DNA of 64,000 nucleotides, taken from Adenophora triphylla var. japonica. Lineage: Eukaryota; Streptophyta; Magnoliopsida; Asterales; Campanulaceae. Both the position numbers and the translations under genes were made by a program. Where the stretch lies: the NCBI GenBank assembly GCA_022495995.1, contig JAFEMH010000163.1, positions 248,001-312,000 on the forward strand, written 5' to 3'. Every line of letters starts with the position of its first letter. The first letter of the stretch is position 1. Shown here in pieces: positions 11,451 through 22,892 of the stretch. The notes beneath the pieces are model-generated. The model did no database searches, was not told the origin of the DNA, and was given only the letters and a program-made list of their open reading frames with translations.

Positions 11451-11502
11451 GTGGTTTCCTACGTTTCTCCCAATCTAGGAAGACTCAGGCCGTCGTAGTT
11501 CC
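11451..11502 (-). other. Diverged copy of the GAACTACG...TACGTAGG block in the E1 leader
   Basis: On the minus strand it begins GGAACTACGACGGCCTGAG and ends GAAACGTAGGAAACC. This is the only copy located in a 5' leader rather than near the 3' end. Confidence 0.5.
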
Positions 11503-11777
11503 ACATAAAGAGAGATAAAGAGAGATAAATAATTTAATTTACAACTCCCGAATCCCTAATGGACCGGACTTTAATTAAATAAAACCCAATCACACGCTTC
11601 ATAAATAATAATCAATTATTTAAGGAAAATAAAGGTCCAAGTTCTACACCTTAAGGGAGGCCTTAAGATGCGGGAACTCTGCGAGATAATGAATTACAGG
11701 ATCCCCCTTGCATGTTCGGCTCTCGTCTTGGATTACGAGCGAAACAGAGAAACCAAAAAACAACCAGATGGAAGCCC

Positions 11778-11813
11778 TATCTCGCGCGAGATAATGATAT
11801 CTCGTGCGAGATA
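11778..11813. promoter_or_regulatory. CGCG dyad pair in the E1 leader
   Basis: The perfect palindrome TATCTCGCGCGAGATA (11778-11793) and its one-base variant TATCTCGTGCGAGATA (11798-11813) are exactly 20 bp apart. They lie about 115 bp inside the primer site. As RNA each could form a hairpin; as DNA each is a two-fold site. Confidence 0.65.
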
Positions 11814-11909
11814 TCTCCCATCCGAGAACGAGAAAAAATTCGAATTTTACAAAATAGATTGAAAAACCTCTCTTTTAATTTTGACGCAAGTTTAAGCCTC
11901 TTAATTTTC

Positions 11910-11929
11910 GGTCCCAGGCGGAGTCGCCA
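11910..11929 (-). other. Primer binding site of E1 (tRNA-Arg type)
   Basis: The minus strand reads TGGCGACTCCGCCTGGGACC, starting 3 nt inside the LTR end. The matching sites of E2, E3 and E4 read TGGCGACTCYGCTGGGGA, the site used by Ogre/Tat elements and assigned to tRNA-Arg. Confidence 0.75.
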
Positions 11930-11932
11930 CTT

Positions 11933-12947
11933 TGTAGCGTTGTGAGAAAGAAATTACGGTTCTTTTTATTTTTATGAGTCGCCACCTATATTATTTGATT
12001 GGAAACATAGAAAAACCATTTGAGAGATTTGAGTTCGGGGCTTAGGTTATGAAATGGGTAGGTTTAGAAGGCATCCATTTCACCCAATTCGGAGATCGGT
12101 CTTGCTAAAGAAAAGAGAGGTTTTTCAAAAGAAGAAGTAAAAAACGAATTCAAATACTACAAATAAAGGTCCATTTGACGAGGTCAAACGGAATGTAGAA
12201 TCGATTGCTTCGAGACCGTCTCCATGATTTGGAGAGGCTCTAGGCCGATCCAAGATTCTATGGACTTATACCACTCTAACAATCAATTAGAAGGAAGATT
12301 AGGAATTACCTTGCGTGAGGTGATTTCCAAGGGCAGTTTTACTCAAGTTTAGAGTCGACCCTTCACACGGACAGAGCTTTGCCTTGGTCCTTGGTTTGGA
12401 GATTGATGCTTGTTTATCAACAAGGTTGACAAACAAACTATGAGGTGAGTTTTAGGGTGATTTTGAAGAATCCTTTCAGGGAAAGAAAACGACAAAATGT
12501 GTGTGTGTTGTGTAAATTCGCGGTCCGGGACCTTCGACCTTCAACCTCTTGAGCCTTGGAAGTCACCAAGTATTTATAGAGGTTGGATATGAAGAAGTGG
12601 AGAGTTAAAACCCTATCAGATGGTTCTAGACCTCCTCTCCCATTGGTTGGCCGGAGAGATAAAGTTTTATCCTGGAAAGAGGTTGAAATCGACGAGGAAC
12701 TCGTCGTGTCGCAATCTGCGAGAGGAGATATCTCGCGCGAGACACGCCATCTCGCGGCGAGATATTGCTCCTGTGGACAGTTTTGTCCTTTCCTCGTTAT
12801 CTCGTATGCAGTTTAGTCCCAAACTAACGGTAGTTAGTCAAAACTTTAACGAAACATGACGAAATGGTGGATTTCTACTTCTTGACTCAAAGCGAGACTT
12901 AGAGTGGTATAAGTATGATCCGATGTGTTCAGAATGGGGTGTCTACA
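11933..12947 (-). mobile_element. 5' LTR of E1 (1015 bp)
   Basis: On the minus strand the LTR starts TGTAGACACCCC and ends ACAACGCTACA, giving TGTAG...CTACA termini. The primer site lies 3 nt inside. The outer side abuts the gag of E2, interrupted at 12948, so E1 is inserted there; the expected 5-bp target repeat on this side is 12948-12952 (CCTTA). The other LTR is outside the window. The LTR holds a promoter and no coding sequence. Confidence 0.75.
12571..12764 (-). promoter_or_regulatory. E1 LTR promoter: CGCG dyad pair and TATA box
   Basis: The dyads are at 12729-12744 (TATCTCGCGCGAGACA) and 12749-12764 (ATCTCGCGGCGAGATA), 20 bp apart. The TATA box is TATAAATA on the minus strand (12571-12578), about 150 bp downstream. 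The dyad variants closely match those of the antisense PMD and DUF7745-like promoters of the same element. Confidence 0.65.
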
Positions 12948-15326
12948 CCTTATTACAACCATTGCTACCATTTCCATCTACGGATTCCCCAAACTCTATT
13001 ACATTGACAAAATAATCTTGCCCAAAATCCATGAGATTCACGGTGTTACATGGCAGAGGATTGCTGACAACATTTGGGCGAGGAGATTTCTCGATCTTCT
13101 TGTCATCTACGAGCCCTTGAATAATCTTTTTGAGGGTTATGCAGGAATTTGTGGTGTGCCCTGGGAACTGGTGAAATCGACAGTACTTGCTAGCATCCAG
13201 ATGGGGATTAGGACGGGCAGGACTATAATTCTCTAACGGCTTGATCATACCAGTCCGGAGCAATCCGTTGAAAACTTCCTCTGTAGACATGCCCAAATCA
13301 TCAAATCGCGGCTGCGGCTTAGGCTGAAATCTCACTGCATTCTGCGCATTACTACCTCCTCTCTGCAGATTATTGATACTGTTGTCTTTGGCCACTTCCC
13401 TTCCCCTTGGCGCCATTGCTGAAACAGGGTTGGGTGCTCGGTATCGGTATCCTCCATTACCGCTGCTACCACCGGCATTTGCGTACGGGTTTTGATTGAA
13501 CAATTTGTTTTCACTTCTAGCTCCCATTCCAACCATCTCTCACAGATCTGGGTACCAACCTTTTCCAATGGCTTCCCTGAGCACTGGCTTAACACATGAC
13601 AAGAAAATGTCTTTTTGGTCCTGGAGGGGTATTGGCTCCGATAGCTCATTAAGCTTGGCATTCCACCGTTTATAGAATTATGTAATTGACTCATCAGTCT
13701 TCTGGATGGTCCCCACTAAATCATCCCGGGTGGTACGCCACTCCAAATTGCCTTTGTACTTCTCCAAAAAGGTCTCCGTGATCTGGCTCCAGGTGGAGCG
13801 GCATTCTTGTTTCAAGGCCAAAAACCATGTGAGCGCTGATCCCTTCAAAGTCAGATGGAAGTGGGATGCCATGAACTCGGGCGTGCAGCCCATTGGTCCC
13901 ATTGTCATAACATAAGTATCTATATGAGTTTTCGGGCAAGCAGTACCGTGGAAATACATTTTGGACATTTTAAACTTGTGAGGCAAAGGCGTTACTTGAG
14001 CTGGGTCCACAACCTTGAGACCACTAGAACCCACGGTCAATTTATCGATCTGTTGTTGCATCTGTTTCAATAAGGCTGTTACTTCTGGCGTCAATCCTGG
14101 AATCTGGGGGATCGCGGGAGACACTGTTGATGAAGGCACTGGAAACTCTGGACTGGATCTAATGGGCAAAGCTGCTGGTGGGAGACCAAAGGTACTGGGT
14201 ATGTTGATGTTACTGTCCAACAAGCTGACCGAGCTAGGGATCATGTTCACATACATATCATAACCGTTAAACTGCACACTGGGGTTCTGGGGATCGAACT
14301 GCGCTGACTGACTTCTGAACTGACCAAGAGCAGAAAATCCTGTACTGATGCAGGGAGCCGAATATGGGGTAGAACCATATAAATGCTGGGTAAGAGGGGA
14401 ACACACGGCGGGCTGAGAGAAACTGCTTTGGGTCTGAGACTGCCGATACCTCGGAATATTGTCTTGACAGATCTAATTTCCTGAAAGACGGTATTGACCA
14501 TTCTGCTGCACATCAGACTGACCACCCTGAAAACTGTCGAAGTATACTCTGAACTGGGGTTGTGGATAAACTGCTTGAAACTGAGATCCATACTGAAACT
14601 GCGATGCTGGGGCATTGGGAGTTGGAGAGACAGTGAGATCGAAGAAATTTGATGTTTGACCGCCATTCTTGCTAACACCTTGCTGAATAACTTGGTTATA
14701 CCCCTGAGAGGATGGGGGAATGAATCTTCCTTGGTCACCCACAAACATTCTGGGAGATGACATTTGATCGGGGCGGGGGCATAGCTTACTGGAGGAGGCA
14801 TCGCATTGTAACTGGGCTGAGTGGGTTGGGCAGGTGAAGCGGATCCAATCTCATTGTGGCTATCTTCTGTGATCTCCTCATAAGAACCGTCCTCTCGATG
14901 AAGTACTTCGATCCCTTTGGCCCTCATGGCCTCAACAAAGCGGTTATGAGCTTCTTCCTCACGGGCCTTGGCATTCTGAGCCAATAGACAGGCCTCACGC
15001 TCTCTGGTCAAAGCGGCTTCCAGATTCATCCTCAACTCATCCGCAGACATCTCGCTCAAACTTGATAGACCCAAAGAGACCGATCCTCCGGCAGACTGAG
15101 CGGCAAACACATCTCCATTCCCGGCCATATCTGATTCTACACCGACTGAAACTGCTTGAACTGCTTGAACACGAACCAAACGAGCTCCTGGGACAGATGA
15201 ACGGGTCCAACTCGCCGTAGCTGCAGGGGTAGAGATGGGTTTATAAGGTATTGAAGGGAAATTTTGAGGAATGGGAGAGGGGAAGGAACGGGACAGACTC
15301 GCACAAACAAATTTATTTATCTTCAA
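12948..15326 (-). pseudogene. E2 gag (Tat-type), frameshifted and cut by E1
   Basis: The N-terminal part (15326 to about 14765) has a charged helix (LEAALTREREACLLAQNAKA) and VEAMRAKGIEVLHREDGSYE, like the gag starts of E3 and E5. The frame changes near 14765 and 14406. The core follows at 14406-13678: PLPHKFKMSKMYFHGTACPK, FHLTLKGSALTWFLALKQEC and ITETFLEKYKGNLEW. After another frame change, 13536-12948 carries a CCHC-like knuckle YCRFHQFPGHTTNSC. Gag forms the particle and binds RNA. The rest of E2 lies beyond E1, outside the window. Confidence 0.85.
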
Positions 15327-16431
15327 GTATAAATTAGTGTCTTAAATCCTAAGTACGGTTGGGAAAGGAGAAGCCTTTATTCATACTAACTATACCTTGG
15401 GGAAACCTAAGGATACAACGTTCAAATTACACTAAATGCCTTGGTCTGAAATATATAATAGGTAATGATACCTAACCAAATCCTAACATCATTATGGAAC
15501 GAAGTGGTTGTCCAAATTTTCTGGGGAAATTTGGGCAGCATAACGGGTCTTTTCGAAGAATTTCGAAGAAAAATCCGGCATGACCTCTCGTCGGTGCACG
15601 TTGACAATGCGGCATGATCTCTGGTTTAGAACACGCCACGGGAGTGACATGTCCCCATGTGAAATCATGTTACGTTGGCAACATGCCCACAAGATGCGAG
15701 GTTTTGGGGAAGGTATAAGGACCTACGATATGTTTCAAAAACAATTCATTTTGTTGTAATAAAAACATTGTATCAAAACCAACCGTGGGTAAGGTTTAAG
15801 TGTGGTGCCACCTATAACGCACTAGGGGGTTAGGTTTGATTTCATGCGCTCAAGCGTAGGCGACATTCATCACCGTCCGCGATGCCGTCAATCGCACCCG
15901 AGGGTTCTAAGTCTAAGTGGTGTAGTGTGCGGATGACTATATTCTTTTATTTACAAAAAAACAAGATTTTTTTTTATATTTTTTTTATTTTTGAAAAGAG
16001 GAAAGAAAACACACACATACACACACACTCACAGGGAATATAGGGAACAACAATCAACTGAGCCACATTCGATTCAAGGGACTGCCCTCAAACCAACCTT
16101 CTGAATATCTGTTCAGTGGCCACTCCTTGTCGCGTGACACAGGATATCAAGGGACAGAGATGTCGCACGACCTGGGTGGTCACTGAACCAGCATTCTGCA
16201 ATCATCAAATCGGCCCCTGCCTCTCCATGGCAAGAACAAAGCTAGAACATATAATAGCACAACAAAATGGCCACAAGGCACACAAGGATCACAAGTCTCA
16301 ATTCATATCAACAAAATGCATGAACCACAAATGATTATCAAATATGCACACAAAGACAGATGTATTGGATGTTTAATTTAATGAAATCTTGACCCACTTA
16401 ACATTTGAAAAACAGGTTTTCAAAGTACACC
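15327..16431 (-). other. E2 leader, noncoding
   Basis: About 1.1 kb between primer site and gag. I see no convincing ORF. It carries the E2 TGTCGCGTGACACA motif (16128-16172) and short CA-rich tracts near 16010-16030. Confidence 0.6.
16128..16172. promoter_or_regulatory. E2 motif pair in the leader
   Basis: TGTCGCGTGACACA (16128-16141) and the diverged TGTCGCACGACC (16161-16172) are 33 bp apart. The motif recurs in the E2 LTR. Confidence 0.5.
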
Positions 16432-16451
16432 TATCCCCAGCGGAGTCGCCA
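16432..16451 (-). other. Primer binding site of E2 (tRNA-Arg type)
   Basis: The minus strand reads TGGCGACTCCGCTGGGGATA, one base inside the LTR end. Confidence 0.85.
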
Positions 16452-16831
16452 CTGAATGTGCGCTCGCCCTCGCGAAATTTTGGGTTTCACGGTGAAAGAG
16501 TAAAAAAGAGAGTCGCCATGCCATGCTTAAGAGGTGCACTTTAAAAAACCTATGAAAAGAGAATGGGTTCGGGGGTCAAGTTATGTGTTGGGAAGAACCG
16601 AGAGTTCACCCAGCACGCCTCGTCCGTAGACGAGTCTTTCAATTAAACATCCAAGCAAATCCAAAAGTGTGTGCAAATATTGATAATGAACAAGTGTGCT
16701 GAACATACATTTTATTGATATGAATTGAGACTTACAACTTGTGAACCAATTTATTTAGGGAGGCCACATCCCTACTACTACAATCTAGAACAGATTACAA
16801 GGGGAAAAGGTTTCTGGAGACAGGCACGATA

Positions 16832-16909
16832 TGTAGCATGACACATGACACAGGTGACCGCATATGTCGCGTGACACAGGAACCTATGAATAATGTGTCG
16901 CGTGACACA
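16832..16909. promoter_or_regulatory. Triple E2 motif within the LTR (transcribed part)
   Basis: Three copies at 16832-16845 (TGTAGCATGACACA), 16865-16878 (TGTCGCGTGACACA) and 16896-16909 (TGTCGCGTGACACA) are spaced 33 and 31 bp. They lie downstream of the LTR TATA box, so they are in the transcript. Confidence 0.55.
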
Positions 16910-17514
16910 CAGAGACCATCTGCAGAAACTTACACAATGAATGCCAGAATCAACAACAACTAACACAGATCTAATTAATTGAACAGATTAGATGCGAAAT
17001 ACAAAAATAACAACAAATCGACCCCGGGAGTGTGGATATGGGTAGATCCACACCCCCTCGAGGTTTAAACACCAAATCTAAACAAGTATTCAACAATGAA
17101 AGCTCAATTACACAGATTAGACAATTTAAACAGAGAGATTGCGATTGGGATTCAGTAATCTAGACAGATAGAGTCTGATTACTGAATCCTACCAAAATTA
17201 AACAATAGAATTATGAAGAATTGAGTAGAAGGAAGAGAGAAGAGGGAGTTTGAGATTCGTTACCCTTATTGCTTCCACGAGTTCTGTATCAAGTTAGATA
17301 TAAAACCCTTCAATTTGCTGCTTCTGGTCTTGGGAGGATTGATGCAAAGGATCCAAGTGGTTTGGCTTAGGAAGGGGCTTGAATTGGAGGGAATTGGGGT
17401 AGATTGAGGGTAGGAGAGAGAGAGAATTATGTTTGGGGCTTTTTGTTACGACGCAATTTCTGCAGAGTAACAGTAGGCTGAAGTTGGGATCTATTTCTGA
17501 GAGGGGGAGGGTCT

Positions 17515-17600
17515 TATTTATAGGCTGTAGTTAGTGGTCATCTTGTGTCACACGACTATACGCAACCACTTTCCATGCCTCGACTTGTCGCGTGACACAA
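17515..17600 (-). promoter_or_regulatory. E2 LTR promoter: inverted motif pair and TATA box
   Basis: TATAAATA on the minus strand is at 17515-17522. Upstream lie TTGTGTCACACGAC (17543-17556) and TTGTCGCGTGACACAA (17585-17600), which are inverted relative to each other. This has the same architecture as the E1 and E4 LTR promoters but a different motif. Confidence 0.6.
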
Positions 17601-17860
17601 GGTGGCCTCAACCGTTTTTGGCGCCAAAACCAGTTTTTGGAATATTTAGGCCTAAATACCTAAAAAGTCCAAAAAGGTTTATTCCTAACAAGTCCCTTGG
17701 CATGAGCAAGGTACCAAAAGGTACTTCCTTCGCGGGAAACTTATGAAATGTTTCCGGAAGTCTCGGGATAGGCCGAGAATTTACCAAAATGCCCCTTAAT
17801 GCAGTTTTATTATATTAAAATGCATCTAAAAGGGTTGCGAATTGGATTGGCGTACTTACA

Positions 17861-19077
17861 GGCATGTCTCGGTAAGACCAAGCGAACACGTCCACGAACT
17901 CTTTGAGCAGTACAGTCAATGCATTTTGCTCTGTGCCGGTGAAGAAACTTCCGATTTGCGTCACTTTTGGCTCTTCAGCATTTCCCAAAGTCACTTTGGT
18001 TAAAACCTCCTCGGCAGCTTGGGCCCGGTTTTTCTCTCGTTTGACAACATGCTTAAAGATGTGCTTAATGTATTGTTCGTTTAATGTATCTGCTTCTTTA
18101 TCAAGTGAATAGTTATTAATTGTTTGTGTGTTAGTTGATTTATCAGTTGTTAAAGATGCAATGAGAGGATACTTAGAAAGATCGAAGCATTCATTAAGAG
18201 CATATGGGAATACATTATTGACAATGAGTTCGTAATCTTCTGGCGTGAGGCCATCAGATGACTCGAGAGACTCGAATTCAAAGATAATAGACTCAGGATG
18301 GGTTTTGACACTGGACTCTGGGGTGCGAGGGGTCAGACCAAGTTGTTCGATAATGTTCTTTTTGCTGGCGTTGGGTCCAGAGAAGGTGGCCCAGTTATTG
18401 AGTGGCAATGAGCCTGATAGGAGGCGGGGGTTGAAAGGCCTTTTGTTGCCGTTCCCGATCATGGCTATCATAGAGTTATCAGAAACAAAATTAATTAGGT
18501 CTGGCACCTCGATTTCTTTACTGAAGAGCTGGTGGAGCAGTGGCTCGTTCCAAGCATCATCTGCGGAGTCTTTTGCTCTTGTCTTGGGCCTTGCTAGCTT
18601 GAATGCAGATTTGCCCCGCTTGTTTGGGGCAGGGGTGTTGACATAGAGTTTTTCGAGTTCTTCTGCCAAAGAGTGGGTTTTCCCAAAACGGAATTCATTG
18701 TGAATAGTGGTGGTCATGGGTCCCAGCAGAGGTGGTGCATCGAGAAATGCTCTTCTGACGGGATTTGCCTTGAGGCCTCTGAACCTTGCGAGGTTCTGCT
18801 GGAGCTTGTCCATGGTTGTCGGCCAGTTTTATTTGGCGTTGATCAGCTTTGTTCCCTTTTTTGTGTCTTCGTTCAAACTGCCGGTTTCCCTTGTAAAGTA
18901 CCTAGTCATGTCGAAGCTGTAAGGGCAGAGATCAGAGATTGCGTGCAAGCCTCTTTTGCTATTGGTGGAGCGTTTCCGTGCGGCTCTTTTGTCTTCCGCA
19001 GCGTCTTCGGGAGTAGGAATGTATCCCAGGCCATGTAGGGTATTCTGTTCCTTGATATTGATGATTTGTTGGGTACC
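17861..19077 (-). pseudogene. E4 pre-RT linker and RT start, cut by E2
   Basis: A long open frame (18813 to 17861) contains LQQNLARFRGLKANPVRRAF, LTPEDYELIVNNVFPYALNE, VTLGNAEEPKVTQIGSFFTG and LLKEFVDVFAWSYRDMP, the standard Tat linker into RT. It stops at the E2 insertion point. The stretch 18814-19077 joins it, out of frame, to the G-patch region. The rest of E4 pol is on the far side of E2 and E1, outside the window. Confidence 0.8.
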
Positions 19078-20940
19078 CTAATGGTGTTTTCCCAAACCAA
19101 GCCCCGGGATGTAGTTCATGCGCTTCATCATTTTCATCGGGGGATGGATCTGGTCCCAGATCAAAGGCAGGTCTATGTGGCACACCTGGTCCTTCAGGCT
19201 TTCGATTGTGAACCCTGTCAGCATCATGCCATCATTGTCGTGTTTGATCTCCAGTACTGGAACTTCGTTTGTGTCGGTCCCTTCGGTGATTATGCTATCA
19301 CCATAGATGATGGTAAGGTCTGTTCCTTGGATGAACTTTACGCACTGGTGGAGGGTGGATGCCACCCAATTGATCAGGTGTAGCCAAGGGCATCCCAAGA
19401 TGGCAGTGAACGTGATCGGGATGTCGATGACTTGGAAGTCGGTCGGGACCATCTGCTTTCTTAACCACAGGTTCAGTGTGGCTATTCCCAAGACTGAGCG
19501 AGACGTTGAATCGTATGCCTTGATTGTCTGAGTTGAGGGTTTCAAATCAATTGTCTTGATCCCTAGCAAATCCATCATTTTGGATGGGAGGACGTTCATG
19601 GCTGATCACCCATCTACCAAGACCCGAGGGAAATGACGCTCATCAAGTTGAACTGTTATGTAGAGAGGCTCATTGTGGTCAGCCCCAAATTTTGGGAGGT
19701 CGAGCTCCGTGAACGTGATGATGTTGTTATAATGAATGTTGCCGATCATCTGAATCGCTTCATCTGGTGTCACGGAGATGGGTACTATGGTCTGGGCCAG
19801 ACTTTCCTCCAACATGAGTTTGTGCGGGTAAGAGGAAGTGAGTAAGGACCAGAATGAGATGTTAGCCTGAGTACGCTTGAGCTGAGTTAAGACAGGATCT
19901 TCAGCCTTCGGGTCAAGGGTTTTGGCTTCTTTGGCGTAGGGCCCCTTTTCGGTTCGAGGTTCAAGCATGGCTGGCCTTTTGTCTGCCCATGGAGGATTCG
20001 TCGAGATTTGACCGGAACGTGTCAGTACGTTTACCTCTGGCTTGGCTGCTTTACTTGTCTCTCCTACTTCTGTAATGAGTGGGCCTTGGTTGGCGTAGGG
20101 CCATACCGCGCATTTTAGTTCATTTACCGTCATTGCTTTTGTTGTAGCGTCAACAGTGGCTTTGAGATCTTCCCAGGACAGGGGTTGAGGTATCTGGACC
20201 CTCGAGCCATTAGGGGCAATGCGGAGCTCGTCCCAGCTCATCATGGAGCAGACGTTGCCGTGGTCTTGTGCAGAGCTAGGCTGAGGAGATTTACTGGAGT
20301 AGATGACGTAGTAGTCAAACTTTCTTGATGGTTCTCCAAGGGTTCCGACCGTGGGGTCGCCGGATTCGTATCTCTTCTTCAGTATTCTTTGAGAAGAGGG
20401 TTTCTTCTTTCTTCGATGGTGATCCTCGTTCATTTCATCTTGGAATTCCATTTCCAGACAAGCGGTGCAATCGCAGACGTCCCACCAAATGTGTTCATTG
20501 TTTGGCGGTGGTATCGGGACCTCAGGATGTTGAACGGACACGTCCTCCCCCAGGGGGTCTTGTGGCTTTATGTCGTAGCTGCATGGCTCGTACGAGGGCA
20601 ACAGGTTGACTTCTGGGAGACAATGAGAGACGTTAGGAGCTGCGGGAGCGGGCATTTCTTTGGGAGTCCCGAGTGATTGGGGAATGGCTAACGTTCCGAA
20701 GTGGTGCATGGCACCTTCGATCCAGGCTTGCTGCTCGCCTTGGCGTTTCTCAAGAGCCATGAGGACTTGCCAAACATCCTCCATGGTTGGGAAATTTCTC
20801 GGGGGTAAGGTCCCATTTTCCTCATTGTTATCCACCGACTTGGCCATGGGGAGTTGACGGACTGCCCTAGTGACTGTGCTGGGAAGGATGTTGGACCTTG
20901 CGGCTTTGACACTGGGAGAATAGTTCCCGGGTACTCTCAA
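19078..20940 (-). pseudogene. E4 gag-end remnant, protease and G-patch
   Basis: The frame at 20940-19606 begins with a gag-like N-terminus, then a Cys cluster WWDVCDCTACLEME, the pre-protease block WEDLKATVDATTKAM, and the protease start LPKFGADHNEPLYI and FPRVLVDG. A TGA at 19603-19605 replaces the next Gly of the D-G-G-S-A active-site motif seen in E5. It then continues as SAMNVLPSKMMDLLG and ILGCPWLHLINWVASTLHQC, and ends with a G-patch-like NYIPGLGLGKHHQG. The gag core and zinc knuckle are missing, so gag is internally deleted. The retropepsin would process gag-pol. Confidence 0.75.
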
Positions 20941-22157
20941 TCACTCTCGGTTCACTGGAGGGGGTGACGGGTAAGGTTTAGACACGGGAAGGCTTTTCGG
21001 GATAAAAAGGGGGAAAGCTCACGTGACATGTGTTTCCGCTTTTATTTTTTTTGTTGTTTTAATTTACTTAAAATAGTGTTTTCTCAGAATCCTAGGTAGG
21101 TTGGAAAAGATTGCTCTTCTTTTTCGCAACTATGCTAGATCCTGGGTCAGTGGAGACCATCTGTGCGGCTATAAGCCCCTCGTTTTGCACCTGTATTTCT
21201 ACATCCCTGGGTGGACAGCCCCGGGCGAGGGTCCTATAGGGCAAGCAATTTCCATCGGCCTAAAAGAAAAATCAAACCTAAGGACCGAGCCTGTCATGTT
21301 CGTTTTAATGCGTTAGCCATGTGAATATTGAGCCGAGCTGGCACCTGAGTCAAGATCGTGTCAAGAGTTCGGCATGACCTCTCTTTACCTTCCTTACGCA
21401 AGGGATCTGTGACATTAGGCGTTGGCTGGGTCATATTGTCATGGCTGACGTATTAAAGGCTTGATGACATGGTGTCATGTGGGCATGGATGTATATCCGG
21501 GACGGAACATCGTCTGGGTGTAGCTTCGGAAAATCAAGATCAGGTCAAGATTTTAGCATGACCTTTCATCGCTTTGCTTGCGCAAGGGATCTTGAGTTCC
21601 GAGCTTCGACTCTGAAAATGGTCGTCATAGGATATGTATCCAGGCTTGTATGACACGGACTGGGTAAAAACCAACCGAGTCTGGATAGAGTGTGACTCAA
21701 GACTCAAACGTGCATGGTTGACACTTGGCTAGGATGGGATGTTTGGAATGATCCCATGCGCATTCGAGAGGCGTAGGAAGGCCAAACGAACTGCAACTAA
21801 GACCACCCCGGGTTAAGGGTTGTAGTGTGCAGTGTATCCGAGGCAGCAGTACGCGCAGCGTGCGGTGTACCGAGGCAGCAGTGCGAGTAGCGTGCGGTGT
21901 ATCCGAGGCAGCAGTGCGAGTAGTGTGCGGTCTCTAAAATTCTTTTTCTGAGTAAAACAGAAATTTTTAGAAGAATTTTAAATGTATGTACACAAATGTA
22001 TATTGATGCATTTTTTTGTATTTTTTTTTTGTAAAGTAAAAAAGTAAAGCACATGCACACACGCACAACATTTAAAGAAAGGGGTAAAATGAAAGTTTGA
22101 CCCTCATCATCGTTTTAAAAATCTTTTGTTTTTGTTTAAAATTTTTTAAAACAAAAT
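20941..22157 (-). other. E4 leader with conserved short ORF segment
   Basis: Between primer site and gag. The segment 21100-21245 translates on the minus strand to LPYRTLARGCPPRDVEIQVQ and following, matching the leader ORFs of E3 (31787-31981) and E5 (60227-60409). A short CAG-rich region at 21830-21930 repeats GTGTATCCGAGGCAGCAGTG about three times. The sequence at 21350-21600 holds imperfect copies of the CAAGATC hairpin repeat. Confidence 0.55.
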
Positions 22158-22177
22158 TATCCCCAGCAGAGTCGCCA
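22158..22177 (-). other. Primer binding site of E4 (tRNA-Arg type)
   Basis: The minus strand reads TGGCGACTCTGCTGGGGATA, two bases inside the LTR end. Confidence 0.85.
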
Positions 22178-22728
22178 ACTGAAATTACCTGATCCGGCTC
22201 GCGCGCGGGCCCCGGCATCTCGCATTGTTTGGAAATTGCCCGGATCCGAGAGGCAGCGCGAGGCATCTGGCATTTTCGCTTTTTGCGTTGGGAGTTGCCT
22301 CGCCGTTTGTTTTAGCTGTGTAGAGTCGCCACACCATTTTGATTAAGCCCAAAATATTGAGAAAAGGCATCAGTTTAAAAAATAAACTGTTTTTGTGTGA
22401 TGATATTTTTGAGTTCGGAGGTCAGGTTACTCCTTGGGAAGAGAATATTAGAATATTAGAGCTCACCCGAGTAGCCTCGTAAAAAACGAGTCTTTCGACA
22501 CCCCTTCTTTCTTTAAATGTTGTGTGTGTGTGTGTGTGCTTTTAAAAATGCATGCTGTGTCGGATGTCAACATCGTACACTGCTTTATTGAAATGTATTG
22601 AAATAGTGTAGGAAGGAAGCTTTACCAATATTGGTTCGTGTCTGTCTTCCGCTGGGGAATAGTGTTTGAGGATGAAATAGTGTTCCGGGACGGACCGGGA
22701 TTACTTCGGGATGTGCCGGTTGTCTGCG

Positions 22729-22892
22729 GACAGAGCTTCGGCGTGCCACGGGATCGTCAAGTGTGCACTCGGACAGAGGTTCGACGTGCGTTGGGATCGC
22801 ATGGATCATCGGTTGAATTTGGGCAGAGGTTCGGCGTGCGTCGGGATCGTCGGTTGCGTTCGGGCAGAGGTTCAGCGTGCGTCCGAGTTGCC
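22729..22892. repeat. Tandem repeat in LTR, about 3-4 units of roughly 48 bp
   Basis: Units share GGACAGAGGTTCGACGTGCG and TGGGATCGT-like segments, for example near 22730, 22773, 22822 and 22862. It is found in this LTR only. Confidence 0.65.

Larger units (their letters stand above)
16453..17860 (-). mobile_element. 5' LTR of E2 (1408 bp)
   Basis: On the minus strand it starts TGTAAGTACGCC and ends GCGCACATTCA, with the primer site adjacent. At 17861 the RT frame of E4 resumes abruptly (FAWSYRDMP), so E2 inserted there; the target repeat on this side would be GGCAT (17861-17865). The start resembles that of the E4/E5 LTRs (TGTAAGTAYCC), so E2 is a relative of that family. Confidence 0.8.

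Noticed and set aside
18245..20857. Plus-strand ORFs opposite E4 protease and linker
   Set aside because: The minus frame has clear pol motifs; the plus frames have none.
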